Shown: positions 59,002-64,000 of the stretch, one piece after another
Position numbering within the stretch: the first letter of the stretch is position 1
How the letters are laid out: every line of letters starts with the position of its first letter
NCBI GenBank assembly: GCA_963754285.1
Contig: CAVWFN010000007.1
Location: 744,001 to 808,000, forward strand
Reading direction: 5' to 3'
Length of the DNA: 64,000 nucleotides
Source of the DNA: RYN-133 sp963754285
GTDB taxonomy: Bacteria; Actinomycetota; Actinomycetes; Mycobacteriales; Jatrophihabitantaceae
Notes under the pieces: generated by a model
What the model was told of the DNA's origin: nothing
Database searches by the model: none
Seen by the model: only the letters and a program-made list of their open reading frames with translations
Program-made: the position numbers and the translations under genes

Positions 59002-59031
59002 ATCGGGGCGGTTCAGCTGAACCGCCCCGAT
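59002..59031. terminator. perfect 30-base palindrome (terminator candidate)
   Basis: Arms ATCGGGGCGGTTCAG and CTGAACCGCCCCGAT are perfectly complementary with no unpaired spacer, giving a 15-base-pair arm. It lies 28 bases past the stop of the LAXTG protein gene and 20 bases before the DUF4012 operon start, both on the minus strand. A GC-rich hairpin without a T-run fits an actinobacterial terminator. It could equally be a protein-binding operator for the DUF4012 operon. Confidence 0.7.
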
Positions 59032-59058
59032 CGTAGTTCGGAGTGCTGAAGGTAAGGC

Positions 59059-59592
59059 TCAGGCGTGGTTGCTGGTTCGCCGGCGTCCGGCCAGCAGCAT
59101 CATCCCGCCGCCGACCAAGAGGATCACGCCCAGGGCGCCGATGCCGACCACGGCGACACCGGTGCCGGCGAGGTTGCCGCCGCCGCCACCATTGCTTGCC
59201 ACGACATCGATGCCGAGGATGCCGGAGCCCGGGCAACTACCGCCCGAGACCTTGATGCTCACCGTGTGGTGCCCGGCAGCGGCATTGCCAGGAATCTTGA
59301 ACGGGATGCTGTAGTGACCCGCCGGGTTGACCCGGCCGGTCGCGACCTGCTGGGAGTCGAAGAAGACGCTCACGAGTGCGCCCGCGGTGCAGCTGCTGCC
59401 GGAGACGACGACTGTGCCACCGGCGTGCGGGTGCGGGTTCGTGATGTGCACACCGCCCGTTCCGCTCGACGAGTTCGGTGGGTAGCTGGTGCTCGGCGCT
59501 GCGTTGGCTGCGCCCGCAAAGGTCAGGGCGGCGGCGAGTAACACGCCCAGCGCCACCACAGCGGCGAGCGCGCGCGTCATCGTCGTCTTCAT
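59059..59592 (-). CDS. LAXTG-anchored cell-wall surface protein
   Basis: A 177-residue secreted protein. From ATG 59592 it has a signal peptide (MTRALAAVVALGVLLAAALTFAGAANA), a Gly/Ser/Pro-rich ectodomain with two related segments (GGTVVVSGSSCTAGALVSVFF and HHTVSIKVSGGSCPGSGILGI; one Cys each), and a C-terminal sorting signal: LAGTG, a hydrophobic helix (GALGVILLVGGGMMLLAG) and RRRTSNHA. LAXTG is the motif of class E sortases, so it is expected to be covalently attached to peptidoglycan. No sortase gene is in this window. ATG is preceded by GGGAGA. The upstream region is AT-richer than average. Confidence 0.8.
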   Translation of the reverse strand: MKTTMTRALAAVVALGVLLAAALTFAGAANAAPSTSYPPNSSSGTGGVHITNPHPHAGGTVVVSGSSCTAGALVSVFFDSQQVATGRVNPAGHYSIPFKIPGNAAAGHHTVSIKVSGGSCPGSGILGIDVVASNGGGGGNLAGTGVAVVGIGALGVILLVGGGMMLLAGRRRTSNHA

Positions 59593-59890
59593 AAAATCTC
59601 CCTCAAATGCTCCGGGGGGAGCCCGATCTGAATAATCGGACAAAGCAGTAAGACGGTATCCGCTATCGATCATTAATCCTAGCTGCACCATCCCCCTCAA
59701 GCTCACCTTTACCTGAACGAAACCTCCACTGCCCGGAAATCAATCGGAAGCCAACATTTTTCCCGGTGACAATCTTCCAGCGAAACGATGAACCAACCCG
59801 CCGGGCGATTGGCACAGAACGGGTTACTTCGACGATCGGCAGGTACGCTCGCACCACCCCGAACCCGATCGAAAGGCCGCGAGGCACCCC
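59593..59890. promoter_or_regulatory. divergent promoter region, LAXTG gene / Wzz-kinase gene
   Basis: A 298-base gap without a gene. It is visibly less GC-rich than the surroundings (for example AATAATCGGACAAAGCAGT and CCAACATTTTTCCCGG), as expected for promoters of two divergent genes. I saw no clear -10/-35 pair and no long repeats, so specific sites are not assigned. Confidence 0.45.
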
Positions 59891-61418
59891 GTGGATCTAC
59901 GCGACTACGTGCGCATCCTGCGCAAGAGCTGGGCATCGATCCTGGCGTTCGTGGTCGTCGGCGTCGCGGCCGGTGTCGCGCTGACCCTAGCGACGACGAA
60001 GATCTATCAAGGCAGCGTCCAGCTCATCGCCTATCCATCGGGCGCACAGGACCCGAGTCAGCTCGCCCAGGGCAACACGCTGGTCCAGGCACAGGTGCAG
60101 ACTCTCACCAGCGTGGCAGCGAGCCCGCGGGTGACCGACGCCGTCGTCAAGCAGCTAGGGCTTCAGGGCCGGCTGACTTCGTCCCAGTTGGCCAGCGACA
60201 TCTCCGCCGATGCGCCGCTCAACAAGGTCTTGATCAACATCCAGGTGACGAACACCGACCCGGTACTCGCAGCAAGGTTGGCCAACGCGGTTGCCAAGCA
60301 GTTCATAACCGTCGTCGAGAACGACATCGTCCCGACCGACGCGCGGGGACGACCGACGATCAAGGCGACGGTCAACCTGCCCGCGACGGTTCCGAGCGCG
60401 CCGATCACGCCGAACAAGGTGCTCAACATCGGCCTGGGGCTGGTCGTCGGGCTGCTGATCGGCGTCGGTGTCGCCGTGCTGCGCGAGGTACTCGACAACA
60501 CGGTCAAGGGTCCGAGCGACTTCGAAGAGATGGGCGCGCCCGTCCTCGGTCTGGTGCCGTTCGACAAGCGCACGCCCCGCTCACCGATTGCGTTCCGCAG
60601 CGACCCGCACAGCAGTCGTTCCGAGGCGTATCGCCAGCTGCGCACCAACCTGCAGTTCGTCGACGTCGACAACCCGCCGCGGATCATCGCGGTCACGAGC
60701 GCAGTGCCCGGCGAGGGCAAGACCACGACGGCGATCAACCTCGCGGCCGCGCTCGCCGAGGCAGGTGCGCGCGTGTGTCTCGTCGAGGCCGACCTGCGCC
60801 GCCCGTCCATCGCCAAGGCACTCGGGCTCGTCGGCGACGTCGGCTTCACGACCGTCGTCATCGGCAAGGCGCCGGTCGAGACCGTGCTGCAGAACGCCGG
60901 CCGCAACCTCGCCGTGCTCACGTCCGGCCCGATCCCCCCGAACCCGAGCGAGTTGCTGATCACCCAGCACGCGCGTCACGTGATCGCCGAACTGGCGCGC
61001 AACGTCGACTTCACGATCATCGACACTCCGCCGCTGCTTCCGGTCACTGACGGTGCTGAGGTCGCGACGATGGCTGACGCCACGCTGCTTGGTGCATCGC
61101 GCTTCGAAGACGACCCGCGACCAGGCCGCGCGCTCGATCGCGGCGCTCGACAAGGTCAACCGGCATCCGGTCGGCGTCATCCTGAACATGATCACCAGGT
61201 CCGCGAGCAAGTACAGCTACGAGTACGCGTACTACTACGCGGCGTACCGGCCCAACCGCGGCGACGGCAAGGGCGCCCATCACCAGGACAACAGCGACAA
61301 CACCACCGCCGCCACCACCACCGCCGACAGCGGCACCGAGGTCAGTCATCCGGACGACGCAGCCGCCAGCCCGTTCGACGGCGCAGCGGGCAGCCCGCGC
61401 AAGTCCGGGCGGGCCTAG
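59891..61418 (+). CDS. Wzz/bacterial tyrosine kinase (BY-kinase), frameshifted C-terminus
   Basis: A polysaccharide copolymerase fused to a CapB/CpsD-type kinase, about 509 codons when corrected. N-terminal Wzz part: two helices (SWASILAFVVVGVAAGVAL and NIGLGLVVGLLIGVGVAVL) around YQGSVQLIAYPSG and ASPRVTDAVV. Kinase part: Walker A SAVPGEGKTTTAINLAAALAEAG, Walker A' LVEADLRRPSIAKAL, Walker B FTIIDTPPLLPVTDG. An extra base near 61092 shifts the frame. The natural continuation (LLVHRASKTTRDQAARSIAALDKVNRHPVGVILN) lies in the next frame and ends at 61418 with the Tyr cluster SYEYAYYYAAYRP. GTG at 59891. The literal frame instead runs to 61669 with nonsense. Confidence 0.87.
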
Positions 61419-61445
61419 GGCCGAGCTGGGGCGCTCATGCGCCGG

Positions 61446-62048
61446 TCAGCTGTTCGGTAGGGATTCCCGCACGGCGGCGACGCTGGAGAGCCCGAGTGCA
61501 GCGAGCGCGTCGGCGCACGCTTCGTCAATCCGCGCGACCGTGGCGCGTGCCACGTCGATGCCTCCGCCGAGCGGATCGCCGATGTCGTCCGAGCCTGGCG
61601 GGCCCGGCTCGACAATCCCACGTTGATCGGCGACCTCGGCAACCCGATCGTGCAACGCGTGGGCGGTGACCTCGCCCGTCAGCGGACGCAATGCGGCACC
61701 GAGGCGCCCGAACTCGCGCAGCGTGAAGGTGCGCCGGAAGACCAGCGGCTGCGCCTGCAGGATCGTCGAACGCTGTCCGGAATCCGCGGTGAGGATCAGG
61801 TCTGCATCGTTGACCATCGCCGGAGTCACCCGGCGCGCAACGTGGTGCGAGGTATCGATGCCGTACTCACGCACAGCGAACGCGGACGGCGCGTCCATGT
61901 CGTGTCCCGACAGCCCCGACGTGCCCGCACTGGCAACAGTGATCGGCACAGGAATTGCGAGCGCCCCGACCCGGGCTGCGAACAACAACTCGGCTGACGG
62001 CGACCGGCAGATGTTGCCGGTGCAGACGAACAGAACCGAGAAGCTCAC
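61446..62048 (-). CDS. low-molecular-weight protein-tyrosine phosphatase
   Basis: A 200-residue LMW-PTP. The active-site P-loop VLFVCTGNICRSPSAE sits at the N-terminus: nucleophile Cys9, Arg15 and Ser16 of the CX5RS motif. The later DIGDPLGGG can supply the general-acid Asp. The middle THHVARRVTPAMVNDADLILTADSGQRS matches the family. It probably dephosphorylates the BY-kinase of the previous gene, whose 3' end it faces across 27 bases, a standard kinase/phosphatase pair in exopolysaccharide control. Length is longer than the usual 150-160. ATG at 62048. Confidence 0.9.
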   Translation of the reverse strand: MSFSVLFVCTGNICRSPSAELLFAARVGALAIPVPITVASAGTSGLSGHDMDAPSAFAVREYGIDTSHHVARRVTPAMVNDADLILTADSGQRSTILQAQPLVFRRTFTLREFGRLGAALRPLTGEVTAHALHDRVAEVADQRGIVEPGPPGSDDIGDPLGGGIDVARATVARIDEACADALAALGLSSVAAVRESLPNS

Positions 62049-62062
62049 GACCGAACCCTACG

Positions 62063-62827
62063 ATGTGCGTCGTGCGACGCGTGTGGACGGGCCTGCTGCT
62101 GGTGAGCGCCGCTGTGGTTGCGATCGCGGTCGTCTACGTCGTGCGACAGCACCCCGACATTCCGCGCGCCGGTCAGGCGCCCGGGTTCTCCCAACCGGTC
62201 GAATCGACACCGCCGACGAGCCGGAGCACCACCACCGGGCCGACTACGACGGCGCCGACCACGACCGCGCCGTCGCCGATACGGCTTGCGTTCCTCGGTG
62301 ACGACTACACGGCATCTTCGGGTGCCTCGTCGCCGAAGGCCGGGTGGACCGCGCTGGTGAGCGCCGCACTCGAGGTCGACGCAACGACGGTCTCGGCGGA
62401 CGGCGCCGGTTACGCCCAGACCGGATCGGACGGCATGTCCTACCAAGATCTGATCAGCCAGGTTGTCGCCGCAAACCCGCAGGTCGTCGTCGTCAGCGGC
62501 GGACGCAACGACGTCACGCATTCGGCCCGGCAGGTGCGTATCGCAGCGCGGAAGGTGTTCGCGAGCCTGCACACGCTGCTGCCCGATGCGCGACTGGTCG
62601 CGATCGCTCCGTGGTGGGGAGACAGTCCGCACCCACCGAAGCTCACCAAGGTCGACACTGCCGTGCAGGCCGGCGTCGAAGCGGTGCACGGCGTGTATCT
62701 CGATGTCGCCGACGCCCTGAGCGGGCATCCGAACTGGATGGCCGACCTGGCCGACCCGAACGATCGGGGTTATCGCGCGATCGCTGCGTCGGTCACGGGC
62801 CCGCTGCAGGCACAGCTGCCGCGCTGA
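62063..62827 (+). CDS. membrane-anchored SGNH-fold protein lacking catalytic Ser/His
   Basis: A 254-residue protein. One N-terminal helix (GLLLVSAAVVAIAVVYVV) and a Thr/Pro-rich linker precede an SGNH/GDSL-type domain: block I reads LAFLGDDYTASSG, block III GGRNDVTHS. Block I normally carries the nucleophile as GDS; here the residue is Asp (GAC GAC codons). Block V reads DLADPNDRGYRAIA where D-x-x-H is usual, with Asp in place of His. So the fold is recognisable but two catalytic residues appear absent. ATG at 62063; GTG 62072 is also possible. Divergent from the phosphatase. It is followed by a strong bidirectional hairpin. Confidence 0.7.
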   Translation: MCVVRRVWTGLLLVSAAVVAIAVVYVVRQHPDIPRAGQAPGFSQPVESTPPTSRSTTTGPTTTAPTTTAPSPIRLAFLGDDYTASSGASSPKAGWTALVSAALEVDATTVSADGAGYAQTGSDGMSYQDLISQVVAANPQVVVVSGGRNDVTHSARQVRIAARKVFASLHTLLPDARLVAIAPWWGDSPHPPKLTKVDTAVQAGVEAVHGVYLDVADALSGHPNWMADLADPNDRGYRAIAASVTGPLQAQLPR

Positions 62828-62844
62828 CGGCCGCCTCAAAACAC

Positions 62845-62876
62845 GTCGGCCCGGGATCTTTCGATCCCGGGCCGAC
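62845..62876. terminator. bidirectional rho-independent-like hairpin
   Basis: A perfect 14-base-pair stem: GTCGGCCCGGGATC (62845-62858), loop TTTC, GATCCCGGGCCGAC (62863-62876). It stands between the convergent SGNH gene and the substrate-binding lipoprotein gene, and can end transcription from both sides. On the left an AAAA stretch (62838-62841) provides the U-run for the minus-strand transcript. Confidence 0.88.
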
Positions 62877-62899
62877 GCCTGTTCGAACTCGGCGCTGGG

Positions 62900-63871
62900 T
62901 CAGCCGAGGCCTTCCTGCTTGAGCCACGCCTTCGCCACGGTGTCGGGGTCGACGTTCGTCCCGAGCTTCGAGTCGAGGGTCAGCAGCGTCTTGGTGTCGA
63001 GCTTGGCCGACACGGCGTCGCATGCGTCCTTCATCGGCTGCGTCAAGGTGTTCTTCGCGAACATCGGCACGATGTTCTGTGCGGCGAACATGCTCTTCGG
63101 GTCCGCGAGGGACACGAAGTGGTTCTTCACGATGCTCGGATCTGTCGAGAAGATGTCCGCAGCGTCAATGTGATCGTTGACGAGCGCGTTGACGGTCGCC
63201 GTGCCACCTGCGTCGGTCGCGACGAACTGTCCGAACACCACGCCGTAGTCCGCCTTGAGGGCGGGCACGCCGTCGGGACGCGACTTGAAGTTCGCCGGCG
63301 CGCCGAGGGTGAGGTTGCTCGCCACGCTCTTCAGGTCACCGATCGACTTCAGGTGGTACTTGCTCGCGGTCTTCTGCGTCACGGTGATCGTGTCGGAGTC
63401 CTGCGCGGGCGCGAAGTTCGTCACGACGAATTTGTTGGCCGCTGCAACTTGCTGCAGCTGCGCGTACACGTCATCGGGCGTCTTCGCAGTGGTGGTCTTG
63501 CCGAGCAGGAACGGCAGGATCGAGCCGGTGTACTCGGGGATCGCGGTGATCTCACCGTTGGACAGCGCCTTCATGTACACCGAGCGCTCACCGATGTTCA
63601 GGTGCTTGGTGACCTTCACACCCTTCGCGCTCATCGCATCGCCGTAGATGTCGGCGAGCAGGATGTTCTCCGGGAAGTCGGCCGAGCCGATGGTGACCGA
63701 ACCGGGTTGCTTCGACAGCCCGCCGGCGGGCGCGGTCGACTGGCCGGAGGTCTGCGTGTTGAACGACTGGGACGGCGAAGCGCCGCCCTGCGCCGAGCTT
63801 CCGCTGCTGCCGCACGCTGCGAGCGCGAGCAGCCCGATCGCGGTGAGGACCGCGAGGTAGATCCGTTTCAT
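62900..63871 (-). CDS. glycine betaine/choline-type ABC transporter substrate-binding lipoprotein
   Basis: A 323-residue lipoprotein that would capture a compatible solute or choline for an OpuC/ProU-type importer. Signal peptide and lipobox: MKRIYLAVLTAIGLLALAAC, with Cys at residue 20. Domain features of the OpuAC family: VTIGSADFPENILLADIYGDAM, EYTGSILPFLLGK, and LNIGERSVYMKALSNGEITAIPEYTGS. The ATG at 63871 is preceded by AAGGAG. The aromatic cage that binds betaine cannot be placed with confidence. The stop of the upstream gene lies 48 bases before this start, consistent with an ABC transporter operon. Osmotic induction is possible but not shown by the sequence. Confidence 0.88.
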   Translation of the reverse strand: MKRIYLAVLTAIGLLALAACGSSGSSAQGGASPSQSFNTQTSGQSTAPAGGLSKQPGSVTIGSADFPENILLADIYGDAMSAKGVKVTKHLNIGERSVYMKALSNGEITAIPEYTGSILPFLLGKTTTAKTPDDVYAQLQQVAAANKFVVTNFAPAQDSDTITVTQKTASKYHLKSIGDLKSVASNLTLGAPANFKSRPDGVPALKADYGVVFGQFVATDAGGTATVNALVNDHIDAADIFSTDPSIVKNHFVSLADPKSMFAAQNIVPMFAKNTLTQPMKDACDAVSAKLDTKTLLTLDSKLGTNVDPDTVAKAWLKQEGLG

Positions 63872-63918
63872 CGATTTCTCCTTCGATGCTCTTACAGGTC
63901 TGAGGTCAAGCTGTCCGG

Positions 63919-64000
63919 TCACGCATGGGTCAAGTGCGCCTCCGCGGCAGGTTCGGAGGTGGCGTCCGCCGGTTCGGGACGGTTCTTGGTCGCGCGTCCG
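63919..64000 (-). CDS. C-terminal end of an upstream gene (probably ABC transporter component)
   Basis: A frame open from the right edge and closed by TGA at 63919-63921. It reads GRATKNRPEPADATSEPAAEA and ends LTHA, a polar tail. It sits 48 bases upstream of the substrate-binding lipoprotein on the same strand, where a permease of an OpuC-type system would be expected. Too little is visible to prove the family. Confidence 0.45.
   Translation of the reverse strand, partial: GRATKNRPEPADATSEPAAEAHLTHA

Noticed and set aside
61120..61669. Long C-terminal extension of the Wzz-kinase frame to 61669
   Set aside because: It is the out-of-frame reading of the true tail, and its end overlaps the convergent phosphatase gene.

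Overview
The window is chromosomal DNA of a high-GC actinobacterium. The evidence is strong GC bias at third codon positions, frequent GTG and TTG starts, an HspR-controlled dnaK-grpE-dnaJ-hspR operon, DUF3151 beside class II fba and purA, and an LAXTG-type surface protein. A FliA/WhiG-like sigma gene next to a FlgN-like gene suggests a motile lineage of the Jatrophihabitans/Frankia-like type, but the genus cannot be fixed from this sequence.

Layout. 0-10 kb: purine genes (purB, purD, purA) interleaved with two tandem secreted PQQ-type beta-propellers, two anchored proteins sharing an MP-(I)-EF N-terminus, a nitroreductase and an acyl-CoA synthetase. 10-14 kb: a tandem hairpin repeat, DUF3151, a TetR/MFS efflux pair with a clear operator, and fba. 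14-21 kb: FlgN-like gene and sigma factor around a structured leader, an epimerase, DedA, RNase J and methionine aminopeptidase. 21-39 kb: a Wzx/Wzy-type exopolysaccharide locus holding an initiating sugar-phosphate transferase, flippase, polymerase, chain-length protein, two GT4 glycosyltransferases, a TagF-like/HAD fusion, a lipid acyltransferase, a methyltransferase, a FemAB/GNAT-like protein and two paralogous exported beta-helix proteins. 39-51 kb: housekeeping block with an ATPase, SpoU methyltransferase, pyrE, SDR, small membrane proteins, clpB and the DnaK operon. 51-64 kb: a second envelope region with two anchored propeller-like proteins, a polytopic membrane protein coupled to two DUF4012 proteins, an LAXTG sortase substrate, a Wzz/BY-kinase, a low-molecular-weight tyrosine phosphatase, a degenerate SGNH protein and a glycine-betaine/choline-type binding lipoprotein.

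How the parts fit. The sugar-phosphate transferase, glycosyltransferases, Wzx and Wzy would build and polymerise a lipid-linked glycan. Wzz, and the BY-kinase/phosphatase pair about 25 kb away, would set its length. The beta-helix, DUF4012 and LAXTG proteins are likely surface partners. These links are inferred from family and position.

Most unusual features: (i) three copies of a dispersed palindromic element made of four AGTGGTYAGTT-like half-sites arranged > > < <, one of which overlaps the 5' end of the SpoU gene; (ii) a four-unit tandem array of hairpins at 9986-10111; (iii) a cloverleaf-like, tRNA-resembling sequence filling a gap in the polysaccharide locus; (iv) five single-base frame changes in four genes, three of them envelope-glycan genes; (v) an SGNH-fold protein whose nucleophile Ser and catalytic His positions both appear to be Asp.
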